Origin: Methanolobus sp.
GTDB taxonomy: Archaea; Halobacteriota; Methanosarcinia; Methanosarcinales; Methanosarcinaceae
Length of the DNA stretch: 64,000 bases
Assembly: GCF_016278385.1 (NCBI RefSeq)
Contig: NZ_JADQBY010000018.1
Span: 1-64,000 of the forward strand
Reading direction: 5' to 3'
The number at the start of each line of letters is the position of its first letter. Position 1 is the stretch's first letter. The notes beneath the pieces are model-generated. The model was not told the origin of the DNA. It saw only the letters and a list, made by a program, of their open reading frames with translations, and made no database searches. This document shows, one piece after another, positions 37,064 to 47,808 of the stretch. The position numbers were made by a program, and so were the translations under genes.

Positions 37064-39211
37064 ATGTTACCTGAAGAGGATTTAAAGATCATAACAGAGA
37101 AGATGGGAAGGGAGCCAAACCTTGTAGAGCAGGGTTGTTTCCTTAACCTGTGGAGTGAGCACTGCTCATACCGCTCAAGTGCACCACTGCTTAAGACATT
37201 CACAACTACCGGAGATAAGGTTATAATCGGTCCCGGAGATGACGCAGCAATCATCAGTTTTGGAAACGGATGGGTACTGGCAATTGGAATGGAGAGTCAC
37301 AATCACCCATCATATGTAGACCCATATAATGGCTCAGCCACTGGTGTGGGAGGTATCGTGCGTGATATTATATCTATGGGAGCAAGGCCTATAGCACTCA
37401 TGGATCCACTCTACTTTGGACCACTTAATAATCCCAAGAACCTCTATCTTTTCGAACACATCATCGAGGGAATTGCAGGATATGGAAACTGTATAGGAGT
37501 ACCTGTAGTACGTGGTGAAGCATTCTTTGACAAATCATACAGTGGAAACCCTCTTGTAAATGTTGTGGCAGTAGGACTTGCACGTGAAAAAGACATTGTG
37601 ACAGCCTGCGCACAAACTGCTGGCAACAAGCTAGTACTTATGGGTTCCACAACCGGAAGGGACGGACTTGGTGGTGCATCTTTCGCATCAAGGGACCTTT
37701 CAGAGGATTCCGAAGCAGAAGACAGACCAAGTATCCAGATAGGCGATCCTTTCACTGAAAAGCTAGTGATAGAAGCAACACTGGAAGCTATTGGAAAAGG
37801 ATATGTGAAGTCATGCAGAGACCTTGGTGCAGCAGGACTTGCAGGTGCAAGTTCAGAAATGGCATCCAAAGGTGATCTTGGAATGAGGATCATTGCTGAC
37901 AATGTTATCCTGCGTGAAACTGGCATGACACCTTATGAGATTCTTATTGCAGAATCACAGGAACGCATGCTCCTTGAAGTTGAACCGGAAAACGTAGATG
38001 CAGTACTGGATATTGCAAAGAAGTACGACCTCAACGGCAGCATGATAGGTGAACTTACAGACGTAATGAATTACACTGTTGAGTTCAAGGGAGAAGTTGT
38101 TGCTGACATACCGATCAAGGAATTAACAGAAGGTGCACCAACTTTCGAGCGTCCTTCAAAGGCTCCTGAATCACGCGATATAGGAGAGAAACCAGACATA
38201 CCAGCTGACCTCAAACGGACAGTCATTAACTTGCTGTCATCCCACAATGTAGCCTCAAAGAGATGGATATACAGGCAATATGACCATGAAGTCCAGGTGC
38301 GTACAGTTACAAAGCCAGGAGATGACGCAGGAATACTGCGTATTGATGGAAATGAAGGAATAGCACTTTCCTGCGGATGTAACCCCAGACATACACTGCT
38401 TGACCCATACATTGGTGGAAAAGGAACTGTCATTGAGAACGCCATGAACCTTGCAGTAAAAGGTGCACGTGGAATCGCTATTGTAGATTGCCTGAACTTT
38501 GGGAACCCCGAAAGACCAGACATATACTGGCAGTTCAAGCATGCAATACTGGGACTTGGAGATGCAGCAAGAGACCTTACAATACCAGTAGTTGGCGGAA
38601 ACGTATCTCTTTACAATGAGAGTGGCGAATTTAAGACAGCAATTGCCCCAACTCCATCCATTGGCCTTGTAGGGCACATTGAAGATGTCAGTATGGCACC
38701 TGCCGGAATATTCACAAATGAAGGCGATACCATAATCCTTGTAGGAACAACAGGTGACGAGTTAGGTGGTTCTGAATACTACAACATAATCGGAAAGGAA
38801 ATGGATGGGAACGTTCCACAACCACCAGAGAATTACACGGTAATTATCGATACGCTCATAGACCTTGCGAAAAGTGGAAAGCTCACAGCATCACATGATG
38901 TATCACTTGGAGGAATTGCAGCTTCAATTTGTGAAATGTGTGAGAAATATGGCGCAGATATTGACCTGAGCAATATAGGAAATGACCTCCGTGCAGATGA
39001 CATCCTGTTCTCTGAGTCCTATGCAAGGGCACTTTTAGTTACATCAGAGCCTGATGTTGTTGCAGAGATGCTTAAGGACATACCACACGCAGTAATAGGA
39101 AAAGTTGGCGGAAACGCATTGAACATACAAATTGGAAATTCAAAAATACAACTGTCCCTTGACGAAATAAAAGAAGCAAGAGACAGCCTTATGACATTGA
39201 TGATGGAATAA
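37064..39211 (+). CDS. purL: Phosphoribosylformylglycinamidine synthase II
   Basis: Small-type PurL, 715 residues, converting FGAR to FGAM with ATP and ammonia supplied by PurQ/PurS, neither of which is in the window. Signatures: [12 protein letters not shown] near the N-terminus, [22 protein letters not shown], and [10 protein letters not shown] in the second half (two AIRS-like halves). Confidence 0.96.
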   Translation: MLPEEDLKIITEKMGREPNLVEQGCFLNLWSEHCSYRSSAPLLKTFTTTGDKVIIGPGDDAAIISFGNGWVLAIGMESHNHPSYVDPYNGSATGVGGIVRDIISMGARPIALMDPLYFGPLNNPKNLYLFEHIIEGIAGYGNCIGVPVVRGEAFFDKSYSGNPLVNVVAVGLAREKDIVTACAQTAGNKLVLMGSTTGRDGLGGASFASRDLSEDSEAEDRPSIQIGDPFTEKLVIEATLEAIGKGYVKSCRDLGAAGLAGASSEMASKGDLGMRIIADNVILRETGMTPYEILIAESQERMLLEVEPENVDAVLDIAKKYDLNGSMIGELTDVMNYTVEFKGEVVADIPIKELTEGAPTFERPSKAPESRDIGEKPDIPADLKRTVINLLSSHNVASKRWIYRQYDHEVQVRTVTKPGDDAGILRIDGNEGIALSCGCNPRHTLLDPYIGGKGTVIENAMNLAVKGARGIAIVDCLNFGNPERPDIYWQFKHAILGLGDAARDLTIPVVGGNVSLYNESGEFKTAIAPTPSIGLVGHIEDVSMAPAGIFTNEGDTIILVGTTGDELGGSEYYNIIGKEMDGNVPQPPENYTVIIDTLIDLAKSGKLTASHDVSLGGIAASICEMCEKYGADIDLSNIGNDLRADDILFSESYARALLVTSEPDVVAEMLKDIPHAVIGKVGGNALNIQIGNSKIQLSLDEIKEARDSLMTLMME

Positions 39212-39258
39212 CATCATCAATTCATTACTTTTTTTGTTCACAATTGTTATAAAAGCAA

Positions 39259-39909
39259 CTATTCGCTTTCCTTCAGCGCATCCTCGTAAAGTTTGTTGAT
39301 ATTTGTTGGAATAGGATTGTCCTTCAATAATTTAGCAAAATATGTGAGATTATTAACCATGTATCTCACTGTTTTGTTCGTGTAAAGATGCTTTTCCCCT
39401 CCTGCAGCAATATAACTTGGACCCGGACCGGCAGGACCTACCCAATAACTATCCACATTTGGCGGAACAGTACAGCCAAGATGAGTCAGATTAAATAAGG
39501 AATTTGCTGCAACATCATGCGCTCCATCCTCGTTACCTGTGATAATCACACCACCTACTTTGCCGTAAAGAGGGAACTGACCTGTTTTGGGGTCGCTTTC
39601 CTCATAAGTACCGTCAAGTCTCTCAAAAACCATCTGCGCTACAGAAGAACGGACACCAAACCATATAGGAGACCCTATTACAAGAATGTCACATGCTTTG
39701 ACCTTTTCCAGGATCATTGGCCACTCGTCACCTTCGCCCTCATCTGATGAAACACCAAACATGACATTGTAATCTGTAACCCTCACAACTTCACTTTCAA
39801 CACCAAGTTCCCCAAAAAGTCTTACAGCCTTATCAATAAGAACTCTGGTATTTGAAATATCAGGAGAACGTTTCAAAGTGCAGTTCAAAAATAATGCTTT
39901 TAGCCCCAT
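39259..39909 (-). CDS. Flavodoxin-fold NAD(P)H-dependent oxidoreductase
   Basis: FMN reductase-like protein of 216 residues: N-terminal FLNCTLKRSPDISNT phosphate loop, GSPIWFGVRSS flavin contact, and GVIITGNEDGAHDV. Unlike the Isf at 13776 it has no Cys cluster. Likely a soluble quinone, nitro or flavin reductase. It converges with purL and ends in TAG. Confidence 0.85.
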   Translation of the reverse strand: MGLKALFLNCTLKRSPDISNTRVLIDKAVRLFGELGVESEVVRVTDYNVMFGVSSDEGEGDEWPMILEKVKACDILVIGSPIWFGVRSSVAQMVFERLDGTYEESDPKTGQFPLYGKVGGVIITGNEDGAHDVAANSLFNLTHLGCTVPPNVDSYWVGPAGPGPSYIAAGGEKHLYTNKTVRYMVNNLTYFAKLLKDNPIPTNINKLYEDALKESE

Positions 39910-40035
39910 AAAAAAACATGTGATGTAGTCACATAAATAGGTTTCCCAAAATATAAGTTAAAGAAAATTAAAGATCCACTAAAAGAACACAAAAGAGTTA
40001 GTAAGAATGGTCAATGACCATTCTCAGAAGAATTA

Positions 40036-40245
40036 TTATTCTTTCTCTCCAAAAGCAAATTTACGCAATACTCTTGTGATTTTGATGTTTACAGTATCGC
40101 CGACCTGGGTCTGTGGTACAAAGATTACAAATCCTTCTACTCTAGCGATTCCATCTCCTTCTCTTGCGATATCTTCAATCGTTACTTCGTAGGTCTCTCC
40201 AACATCTACAGGAGCTGTTGATTCTCTGTCATTGTTATTAAACAA
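40036..40245 (-). CDS. TRAM-domain RNA-binding protein
   Basis: A 69-residue stand-alone TRAM domain (YEVTIEDIAREGDGIARVEG, then VPQTQVGDTVNIKI). In methanogens such proteins act as RNA chaperones with a cold-shock role. A short Asn/Asp-rich N-terminus precedes the domain. Confidence 0.93.
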   Translation of the reverse strand: MFNNNDRESTAPVDVGETYEVTIEDIAREGDGIARVEGFVIFVPQTQVGDTVNIKITRVLRKFAFGEKE

Positions 40246-40429
40246 AATAATGCACGTCCTTTAATCGAAATTAAGACTAAATCCATACTGAAAAACGCCG
40301 TAGATAAAAAAATCCAATCAAACTGAGTCTCAGAATAGCATTAAATCTTACACCATAAGTATACACAACAGATATTTAAATCTTCTTGACAGGAATCATA
40401 TAGGAAAGAATACCGGAGACCATATCTTA

Positions 40430-40463
40430 TTTATTCTTTAGAATAAAATAGGTAGATATAAAT
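40430..40463 (+). promoter_or_regulatory. cdc48 promoter: inverted repeat next to TATA box
   Basis: A 7-bp inverted repeat (TTTATTC, TTTA, GAATAAA) at 40430-40447 sits 8 bases before a TATA-like GATATAAAT at 40455-40463, which is 36 bases from the cdc48 ATG. An operator directly beside the TATA/BRE would control transcription initiation; heat-shock control is known for archaeal cdc48, so a repressor site is plausible. Confidence 0.45.
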
Positions 40464-40498
40464 TACACTTATACTATTGATTCAATGTAATTTTTGGG

Positions 40499-42745
40499 AT
40501 GAAAATAATGGATGAAGTACAGATCAAAGTAGAAAAGGCACACCCTAATGACTTTGGGAGAGGGATCATACGCCTGGACCCAACCACACTATTGAGCCTG
40601 CAACTCTCACCTGGCGACATTGTCGAAATAGAAGGGAAGAGAAAAACTGCCGCTAAGGTATGGAGAGCTGAAAGACAGGACTGGGGACAGGGAATTGCCA
40701 GGATTGACGGTTTTATCAGGCAAAATGCGGGCGTTGGTATTGGCGAAAGAATAACCATCCGGAAAGCCGATGTTGTGACTGCAACCAAAGTTGTGCTGGC
40801 ACCACCCGAAGGTGTCACTATGGAGTACGGAGACCATATAAGCGAGATAATCAAGCGCAATATTATGAAGCGTCCCCTTGTCGAAGGAGACATAATTCCT
40901 ATTATAAGTTCAATGACACAACCCATGACATCACAGATGGGTGGAGGGCAGGCAATCCCCCTGGTAGCTGTTGAGACCGAGCCTGATGACGAAATTCTGA
41001 TAATAGGAGAATTTACCGAAATCGAACTTCGCCAGAAGCCTGTCCGTGGCTATGATGGTGCAACCAGAGGTGTTACGTATGAAGATATCGGAGGCCTTGG
41101 AACTGAAATACAGCGAGTAAGGGAGATGATAGAACTTCCGTTAAAGCATCCTGAACTGTTCCAGAGACTTAACATCGAACCTCCAAAAGGAATCATACTT
41201 TACGGTCCACCAGGTACTGGAAAAACATTGATTGCAAAAGCTGTTGCAAATGAGTCCAGGGCAAACTTCCTCTACATTGCAGGTCCTGAAATAATGGGCA
41301 AGTATTACGGAGAAAGTGAAGAACGCATACGTAAAATCTTTGAAGATGCAGAAGAAGATGCCCCATCCATTGTGTTTATAGATGAGATCGATTCCATTGC
41401 ACCAAAGAGAGAGAACGTTACAGGTGAGGTTGAGCGCAGGGTTGTCGCCCAGTTGCTCACAATGATGGACGGTCTTGAGGAAAGAGGACAGGTAGTAGTA
41501 ATAGGTGCCACAAACCGTCTGGATGCAATTGACCCGGCACTTCGCAGGCCTGGAAGATTTGACAGGGAAATAGAGATAGGTGTCCCTGATACAGATGACC
41601 GTCTGGAGATAATGCAGATTCACACCAGAGGCGTTCCGCTTGCTGAAGACGTGGATGAGGAGTTTCTGGATTACATTGCAAAACATACACAGGCATTCGT
41701 AGGTGCAGATCTGCTTGCCCTTGTACAAGAAGCTGCAATGCGCTCCTTGAGGCGTGCTTTACCTGATATCAATCTTGAAGATGAGGACATACCACAGGAG
41801 ATACTTGAGACTATTACAGTGTGCAAAGATGACTTTGAAAATGCACTCCGGGAAATAGAGCCTTCAGCAATGAGGGAAGTACTCGTAGAAGTCCCTAACG
41901 TGAGATGGGAGGATGTGGGAGGACTTGACAAGGTCAAACAGGAAATAAGGGAAGCTGTGGAATGGCCACTCACAAGACCGGAAAAATTCGTAGAAATGGG
42001 TATTAAACCACCGAAGGGTGTTTTGCTCTTTGGACCGCCAGGGACAGGTAAAACACTGATCGCACAGGCTGTTGCGAATGAGTCTAATGCAAATTTCATC
42101 AGTGTAAAAGGACCACAGATGCTTTCAAAATGGGTCGGAGAATCGGAGAAAGCTATCCGAGAGACATTCAAGAAGGCAAAACAGGTGGCTCCATGTATAG
42201 TTTTCTTTGATGAAATCGATTCCATTGCACCAATGAGAAGTGCTGCTTCGGAAGATTCTAAAGTATCCGAAAGAATTGTCAATCAGCTTTTGACTGAACT
42301 TGATGGCCTTGAACCGTTAAAAGAAATTATAGTTGTTGCCGCAACCAACCGTCCGGACATTATAGACCCAGCTCTTTTGAGATCCGGAAGGTTTGACAGG
42401 ATGGTACTTGTTGGACAATCCACTTATTCAGGCAGAAAGGACATTTTCAGAATACATACTAAAAATATACCCCTTGATGATGATGTCACAATAGATGACC
42501 TTGCAGGCATAACTGAAGGTTTTGTAGGAGCTGACATCGAAGCAGTATGTAGAGAAGCTGTAATGCTTGCGTTGAGAGATGATTTCGATGTGCAAAAAGT
42601 TACTATGAAGTATTTCAAAGAAGCTCTGAACAAAGTAAGACCAACACTATCTGAGAACATGATGGAGTATTATGAAAGAATACAGGCACAGTTTAAGGGT
42701 GGCATCAAGAAAGAAGAAGCAAGTTCTTATATAGGATACAGATAA
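40499..42745 (+). CDS. cdc48: Cdc48/VAT-type AAA+ ATPase
   Basis: The archaeal p97 homologue: unfolds proteins for the proteasome. Double-psi barrel N domain at about 1-185, D1 ATPase with [14 protein letters not shown] and [13 protein letters not shown]2 with [14 protein letters not shown] and [12 protein letters not shown], and both second-region-of-homology Arg fingers ([13 protein letters not shown]). Length 748. ATG 40499 and ATG 40508 are both possible. Ends with a GYR tail (YIGYR), similar to the Hb-Tyr tails that contact the proteasome (HbYX). Confidence 0.96.
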   Translation: MKIMDEVQIKVEKAHPNDFGRGIIRLDPTTLLSLQLSPGDIVEIEGKRKTAAKVWRAERQDWGQGIARIDGFIRQNAGVGIGERITIRKADVVTATKVVLAPPEGVTMEYGDHISEIIKRNIMKRPLVEGDIIPIISSMTQPMTSQMGGGQAIPLVAVETEPDDEILIIGEFTEIELRQKPVRGYDGATRGVTYEDIGGLGTEIQRVREMIELPLKHPELFQRLNIEPPKGIILYGPPGTGKTLIAKAVANESRANFLYIAGPEIMGKYYGESEERIRKIFEDAEEDAPSIVFIDEIDSIAPKRENVTGEVERRVVAQLLTMMDGLEERGQVVVIGATNRLDAIDPALRRPGRFDREIEIGVPDTDDRLEIMQIHTRGVPLAEDVDEEFLDYIAKHTQAFVGADLLALVQEAAMRSLRRALPDINLEDEDIPQEILETITVCKDDFENALREIEPSAMREVLVEVPNVRWEDVGGLDKVKQEIREAVEWPLTRPEKFVEMGIKPPKGVLLFGPPGTGKTLIAQAVANESNANFISVKGPQMLSKWVGESEKAIRETFKKAKQVAPCIVFFDEIDSIAPMRSAASEDSKVSERIVNQLLTELDGLEPLKEIIVVAATNRPDIIDPALLRSGRFDRMVLVGQSTYSGRKDIFRIHTKNIPLDDDVTIDDLAGITEGFVGADIEAVCREAVMLALRDDFDVQKVTMKYFKEALNKVRPTLSENMMEYYERIQAQFKGGIKKEEASSYIGYR

Positions 42746-42787
42746 ATATATGAAAAATTCAGATGTTATTATTATACAAAGGGGCGA

Positions 42788-43069
42788 ATGAAAATGGCAA
42801 ACGTCTTTGCAAAGAACCTTTCGAGCAAGCAGGTAATGGCAACAGATGGTACAGAGATAGGCATCCTGTTCAATATTGTAATGGATATCAAAACAGGAGA
42901 CCTTATTGACCTGATAGTTAAACCAGACATGAGTCTTGACACTTCAAGATACAAGGTAGATGAACAGTACATATTATTACCCTTTGAATCTGTCAGGGCA
43001 ATAAAAGACTATATAGTCGTTGACAAGAACATGGCACGAGGAATCGTTAGCGAGCCATTTAACCTGTAA
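42788..43069 (+). CDS. PRC-barrel domain protein
   Basis: A 93-residue single PRC-barrel of the archaeal type (KQVMATDGTEIGILFNIVMD, then YILLPFESVRAIKDYIVV). AGGGGCGA precedes the double start ATG 42788/42794. Related proteins associate with RNA processing or cell division (CdpB) in archaea; which one this is I cannot say. Confidence 0.88.
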   Translation: MKMANVFAKNLSSKQVMATDGTEIGILFNIVMDIKTGDLIDLIVKPDMSLDTSRYKVDEQYILLPFESVRAIKDYIVVDKNMARGIVSEPFNL

Positions 43070-43076
43070 ATGACCA

Positions 43077-43107
43077 GACTGCAAGGGTACAGTCCATCTT
43101 TGCAGTC
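43077..43107. terminator. Hairpin between convergent PRC-barrel and phosphatase genes
   Basis: GACTGCAA and TTGCAGTC form an 8-bp stem with a 15-base loop, followed by a pyrimidine-rich run. It lies just past the PRC-barrel stop and before the stop of the opposing gene, so it can end both transcripts. Confidence 0.55.
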
Positions 43108-43129
43108 CTACTTTCTCTTTATATTATAT

Positions 43130-43810
43130 TTAGATCATACCTCTTGATAGCAGGAAATCTATAGCCTCAACTGTACCATCACCATACGTCGCTTCGCTTA
43201 CGTAGTCAGCAACATCTTTTAAAAAACCATCCGCGTTTCCCACTGCAATTGCAAAGCCTGCTTCTTCAAGCATTTCAAGATCATTGACTGAATCGCCAAT
43301 GGCAACAAAATCGGATGTTTCAAGCCCCATCAATTCCGCCATTCTTAAAAGTCCTGTACCTTTGCTGATTTTCCTGCTTTTTATATGGATAGCAAAATGA
43401 GTATCAATAATCTCAACACCGGGAAAATGTGAATTTAGTAACCCACGGGCCTCATCAACATCAAAAGTATTCCTCAGGACAATTTCCGTAGTCCTGTGTA
43501 CAGAATCAAGTTTTTCCATGTCATATTTGGTGGAAAGAAACTCATATGCTTCTTCACACTCATGAATAACATCTGAAACAATTGGCTCATTATCAAACCC
43601 ATCAATTATGACGCCACCATTCTCAGCTATGATGTTACAACATACACCCACAAGTTTTGCTACAGCCTTGGCATAACAGAGGACGTTTCCTGTTGCTATC
43701 ACCACAGGAATATCAAGCGAACGCAATTTTGCGGCTGCCCTGAGGCTAAGCTTGCGATCCATATGAGTGATAGTGCCATCGATGTCAATTACAAGAGCCT
43801 TGTATTTCAT
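43130..43810 (-). CDS. HAD phosphatase, archaeal phosphoglycolate phosphatase type
   Basis: DIDGTITHMDRK gives the catalytic Asp pair; Thr in VIATGN, Lys in KSRKISKGTG and DxxND in GDSVNDLEM complete the HAD motifs, with a C2B-type cap. Best match by pattern is the TA0175-like phosphoglycolate/sucrose-phosphate phosphatase group. I start at ATG 43810 (MKYKALVID); an upstream start would add 13 residues not part of the fold. Confidence 0.9.
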   Translation of the reverse strand: MKYKALVIDIDGTITHMDRKLSLRAAAKLRSLDIPVVIATGNVLCYAKAVAKLVGVCCNIIAENGGVIIDGFDNEPIVSDVIHECEEAYEFLSTKYDMEKLDSVHRTTEIVLRNTFDVDEARGLLNSHFPGVEIIDTHFAIHIKSRKISKGTGLLRMAELMGLETSDFVAIGDSVNDLEMLEEAGFAIAVGNADGFLKDVADYVSEATYGDGTVEAIDFLLSRGMI

Positions 43811-43845
43811 AAGCAATAGATGATAAGAGAGGGATAAAAGTGTTT

Positions 43846-44853
43846 TCAATGCTTTTCAATGCTTTTCAATGCCCTTATATTTTTAATTCCTTTGAGAAAA
43901 ACTGCCAGGAACAGAACAATACCTGCAAATACCATTGAAAAATAAGTCATTCCCAACACTGTAGTACTTACTGAAGGGACAAGACAGGCAAAATTCACTG
44001 CCAGAACCAATAATAAAGAATATCTGGCGAGATCTTTTACAGAATATGAATTATCTGGTAATTCTACCAGACATATATCAGATATTTCAGATTTGGAGAT
44101 CACTATCAAGGGAATAGCATAGAAGAGAAGTACTGAAATATACGGAGTGAGTGTAACCGGAATCCTCTCCGGCAGGAAAAGCACGAATGTTACGATATAC
44201 AGGACAATCAAATAGATAACTATCAACCGGAGATACACTTTTTTGAAATGTAACGACATTATATCCCGGTCTTTTGAGACCCTGTATACTAAAAAGACAA
44301 GAAGCAAAGTACCTAAAACTGAAATATTTGCAGATATGAAATTAAAAGAATTTCCATTCGCAATGAAGGTACTAAACAGTAGAATGCATACAAAGAGAAT
44401 AGATGAACTCTTGCGTGTTTTTCGCAAATAGTCTGCATGCCCGGGAAATATTTTCCCGGTAAGTACCTGGAAGACAAGGATTGGAACTATGAAAGACATA
44501 ATCGGATGCCATAATAAAGAGAGAACTGAAAACTCAGCCAGCCCCACACCAAATATAGTACCAAGTCCGGGACCTGCAGAATCCATGTAACCTGCCCAGA
44601 GGACTTTAGTCACCCATGCCTCATACAGGGCAAAGATGATACCGAACAGATATAACTGATGAATGTTGGTCTTTTTGTATTCAATTGCAATCCATAAGAA
44701 AAATAGTACATGGAACAGGTAAAGCGGGAATATGATAAGGATACCCCATAAATCAAGAAACCACATGTTGGAAGCTCCTGAAAATATTTCTGCAAAGAGC
44801 ATTGAGAGCAAACCTATCAGGAATAAGGGATAAAGTGGGTAAAATCTTTTCAT
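43846..44853 (-). CDS. Polytopic membrane protein of unknown function
   Basis: A 335-residue protein with roughly ten hydrophobic helices and conserved-looking loops (LYEAWVTKVLWAGYMDSAGPG). I recognise no family. The 3' end carries a short tandem repeat (TTTTCAATGC, three copies at 43844-43873) that encodes the C-terminal KSIEKH and runs past the stop. It lies upstream of the HAD phosphatase on the same strand. Confidence 0.75.
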   Translation of the reverse strand: MKRFYPLYPLFLIGLLSMLFAEIFSGASNMWFLDLWGILIIFPLYLFHVLFFLWIAIEYKKTNIHQLYLFGIIFALYEAWVTKVLWAGYMDSAGPGLGTIFGVGLAEFSVLSLLWHPIMSFIVPILVFQVLTGKIFPGHADYLRKTRKSSSILFVCILLFSTFIANGNSFNFISANISVLGTLLLVFLVYRVSKDRDIMSLHFKKVYLRLIVIYLIVLYIVTFVLFLPERIPVTLTPYISVLLFYAIPLIVISKSEISDICLVELPDNSYSVKDLARYSLLLVLAVNFACLVPSVSTTVLGMTYFSMVFAGIVLFLAVFLKGIKNIRALKSIEKH

Positions 44854-44992
44854 GCTTTCTTAATATACACTATACACATATAAAACAATTAACAAAAAAC
44901 AGGCAACCAAATTTTAAACTACCACAAATAAATAGAAAGAAGAGGAGAGAGAAAAATCTCCTTTCAGAAAGGCACTGATTGATTATCTATTA

Positions 44993-45970
44993 TTATGGAT
45001 CGCGAAGACCTGGTGTGGTTACAGAGATTATTGCTTCCCCATCAGGCAAATTAGGAGAATCTACAAGTTTAACAATCCTTTTGTCACCTTTGGATTTACG
45101 CAAATAGAGCCTGAAAGTTGATGTGTGTCCTACTATGTGACCTCCAATTGGTCTTGTAGGATCACCGAAGAAAGCATCTGGCTTGGACATGACCTGGTTT
45201 GTGACTACGACACATGCATTATAGAGATCACCACATTTTTGCAAGCCATGAAGATGTTTATTGAGTTTTTGTTGCCTGTCAGCAAGTGTGCCCCTGCCTA
45301 TATACTCGGCCCTGAAATGAGCAGTAAGGGAATCAACAATAAAAAGCTTCACTGGCATATCAGTGTCTTTTAATTCATTAGCAAGCTCCATTGCCGAATC
45401 TACAAGGAGTATCTGGTGGTTGGAATTGTAAGCACGTGCTACATGTATATGCTTGAGAAACTCTTCAGAGTCGTATTCCTGACCATATATTTCGGACAGG
45501 CCATCTACCATCTGTTTTATCCTCTCAGGCCTGAAGGTGTTCTCAGTGTCAATAATAATGACAGAGCCACTAAGTCCGCCCTGTTCCCTTGGCAACTGCA
45601 CATTTACAGCAAGCTGATGTGCAACCTGTGTTTTGCCAGAACCAAATTCACCATAGAGTTCAGTAATTGCCTGAGTGTCTATGCCACCGCCCATCATTTC
45701 ATTGAATTCGATACAACCTGTGCTTAGCTTACCCACAAGTTTCCTGCGCTCTAACACGATATCACCCGTCTCAAAACCTCCTATATCAGCAGACTGGCGG
45801 GCTGCAAGGATTATCTTTGAAGCAGTAGATTCGCCTATTTCAGCTGCAGTTGCAAGTTCTGCCGGAGAGGAAACGGCAATTGCCTCAATCGTCGTAAATC
45901 CTGCGTCTTTCAATTTCTGCGCGGTTGCCGGACCAACATGATCCAGATCTTCCAATAACACTTCTGACAT
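44993..45970 (-). CDS. radA: DNA repair and recombination protein RadA
   Basis: The archaeal RecA/Rad51 recombinase, 325 residues. N-terminal helix-hairpin-helix ([18 protein letters not shown]), Walker [10 protein letters not shown] at about 106-114, Walker [13 protein letters not shown], and [20 protein letters not shown]-cap region. Confidence 0.97.
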   Translation of the reverse strand: MSEVLLEDLDHVGPATAQKLKDAGFTTIEAIAVSSPAELATAAEIGESTASKIILAARQSADIGGFETGDIVLERRKLVGKLSTGCIEFNEMMGGGIDTQAITELYGEFGSGKTQVAHQLAVNVQLPREQGGLSGSVIIIDTENTFRPERIKQMVDGLSEIYGQEYDSEEFLKHIHVARAYNSNHQILLVDSAMELANELKDTDMPVKLFIVDSLTAHFRAEYIGRGTLADRQQKLNKHLHGLQKCGDLYNACVVVTNQVMSKPDAFFGDPTRPIGGHIVGHTSTFRLYLRKSKGDKRIVKLVDSPNLPDGEAIISVTTPGLRDP

Positions 45971-46117
45971 TTATCTTAACTCCTGGGTGCACATGTTTTC
46001 TTCTGGTGCACAGTTCGATTATCTAATTGATTTGTGAGTATATATACCTAAAGAGAGCAGGGTGAAAGTATTATTTATAACACAAGACTTATCATCGAAA
46101 GCACATATTAAGGAGCA

Positions 46118-46588
46118 ATGGCCAGAGTAGTAGTAGGCGGAACATTCGAATGCCTCCATGACGGACACAAGAAACTTTTAAAAAAAGCATTTGAGCTTGC
46201 TGAAAATGGAGAAGTGGACATCGGCCTGACATCCGATGAGATGGCAAACAAACGTCCGCGTAATGTCCCAGACTATGAAACCCGAAAAGAGAGACTACTT
46301 GAATACATTGATAAGATAACAAAAGGTCAGGAATATACAATTATAGAACTCAATGACCCCTATGGAAAAACACTTGTCCAGAATTATGACTACATAGTGG
46401 TTTCTCCTGAGACATATCCTGTTGCATTAAAGATCAACAAACTCAGGAATGAGAAGAGTATGAAGGAGATAAAAGTTATCAAAGTAGAATATGTACTTGC
46501 AGATGATAAAAAGCCAATCTCATCAACCAGAATTGCCCGTGGGGAAATAGATATTCACGGACATTTAAAATTCCATCCCGAAACATAA
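46118..46588 (+). CDS. Archaeal phosphopantetheine adenylyltransferase
   Basis: Makes dephospho-CoA from phosphopantetheine and ATP. GGTFECLHDGHKKLL has the HxGH nucleotidyltransferase signature and PISSTRIARGE the ISSTR motif. Length 156. AAGGAG precedes the ATG. It starts a rightward run of three genes. Confidence 0.95.
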   Translation: MARVVVGGTFECLHDGHKKLLKKAFELAENGEVDIGLTSDEMANKRPRNVPDYETRKERLLEYIDKITKGQEYTIIELNDPYGKTLVQNYDYIVVSPETYPVALKINKLRNEKSMKEIKVIKVEYVLADDKKPISSTRIARGEIDIHGHLKFHPET

Positions 46589-46619
46589 TTTTATAAACTA
46601 TTTTTTACAACTAAGGTCC

Positions 46620-46952
46620 ATGGGCAGAATATTCAACGATATGGACAATCAGATATTCAGTAAGCTTGCACCGGAACTTAGCGGAAATACTATGTCAAAG
46701 GCAGGACACAACTATCCTTTTATCCTTCGACCCCTGTCACACAAAATAGCTGAGGACGGAGAAGATTTCAGAAACAGAATGAACAAACTTGACATTGAAG
46801 AGATGGAATACCTTTTCCAGCTTGCCATGGAAGGGAAAGAAGACATCAGGTCACTTGAAGAGGATGATGTCGACACCTTCCTCGAGCTTGTTGAAGAGAA
46901 GCTTTCAACTGAAAAACTGAAGGAACTCAAGGCAAAACTCGGCATGGCATAA
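46620..46952 (+). CDS. Conserved-type hypothetical protein (110 aa)
   Basis: A helical, acidic soluble protein (PFILRPLSHKIAEDGEDF, then a Glu/Asp-rich repeat of short helices ending KLKELKAKLGMA). I do not recognise the family. Its stop overlaps the start of the endonuclease IV gene by one base and it follows the CoA gene by 31 bases, so it is real and coupled, possibly a partner of the nuclease. Confidence 0.75.
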   Translation: MGRIFNDMDNQIFSKLAPELSGNTMSKAGHNYPFILRPLSHKIAEDGEDFRNRMNKLDIEEMEYLFQLAMEGKEDIRSLEEDDVDTFLELVEEKLSTEKLKELKAKLGMA

Positions 46953-47788
46953 TGAAACCTGAAAAACTGCTTTTTGGAACTGCAGGGACACCAAAAAACT
47001 CAAAAAAAAGAAACAGCATTTCAGGCATTGAAAGAGTTCATGAGCTTGAACTTGGCTGCATGGAACTGGAATTTGTCCGTGGGGTCAAAATGGGTGAAGC
47101 CACTGCAGGAGATGTTCACGAGAAGGCCAAAAAAGAAGTGATTTCCCTGAGTGTACACGCCCCATATTACATCAATCTCAACTCATCCGAGCCGGAAAAA
47201 GTAGATGCCAGCATCGAAAGGATATACACCTCTGCAAGAATAGGAAGCATTTGTGGTGCAAGGAACATCGTGTTCCATCCTGCATATTACCAGAAAGATG
47301 CTCCGGAAAAGGTTTATGGCAGAGTGTTCGAACTGCTGAAAATGCTTACTTCCCAACTGGAAGACGAGGGTATCGAAGTGATCCTTCGCCCGGAAACCAC
47401 TGGCAAGGGAACACAATTCGGAAGCCTTAATGAGAATGTAAGGCTTGGCTGCGAAATAGATGATGTGCTCCCCTGTATTGATTTTGCTCACCTTCATGCG
47501 AGAAGCAACGGAGCAGAAAATAGCTATGAAGAGTTCGCTTCCACACTTGAACTGGTTGAGAATGAGCTTGGAAGGGAAGGACTTGATGATATGCATATGC
47601 ATGTATCAGGAATTGAATATGGTGAAAAAGGAGAGAAAAATCATCTGAATCTTAATGATTCCGACCTTGAATACATCGAACTCATGAGAGCTTTGAAGGA
47701 TTTTAAAGTAAAAGGCCTTTTGATATGTGAAAGTCCGGATAATGAAGGGGATGCTCTTCTTTTAAAAAGAACTTTTGAGAGCTTATAA
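46952..47788 (+). CDS. Endonuclease IV-like TIM-barrel AP endonuclease
   Basis: 278 residues with an AP endonuclease 2 fold: LSVHAPYYINL, NIVFHPAYY, VILRPETTGKGTQFG, CIDFAHLHAR and MHMHVSGIEYGEKGEKNH supply the metal-binding His, Glu and Asp of the trinuclear zinc site. Cleaves DNA 5' of abasic sites. A role in sugar isomerisation, shared by the fold, is less likely given the full metal set. Confidence 0.88.
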   Translation: MKPEKLLFGTAGTPKNSKKRNSISGIERVHELELGCMELEFVRGVKMGEATAGDVHEKAKKEVISLSVHAPYYINLNSSEPEKVDASIERIYTSARIGSICGARNIVFHPAYYQKDAPEKVYGRVFELLKMLTSQLEDEGIEVILRPETTGKGTQFGSLNENVRLGCEIDDVLPCIDFAHLHARSNGAENSYEEFASTLELVENELGREGLDDMHMHVSGIEYGEKGEKNHLNLNDSDLEYIELMRALKDFKVKGLLICESPDNEGDALLLKRTFESL

Positions 47789-47808
47789 ATGATAAGCTCC
47801 CACCATTC

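Noticed and set aside
41671-42282. Open frame of 203 codons opposite cdc48 D2
   Set aside because: Antisense of a conserved AAA domain, no start signal.
43844-43873. Tandem TTTTCAATGC repeat as possible CRISPR or regulatory array
   Set aside because: Only three 10-base units without spacers, mostly inside the end of a coding region; looks like slippage.
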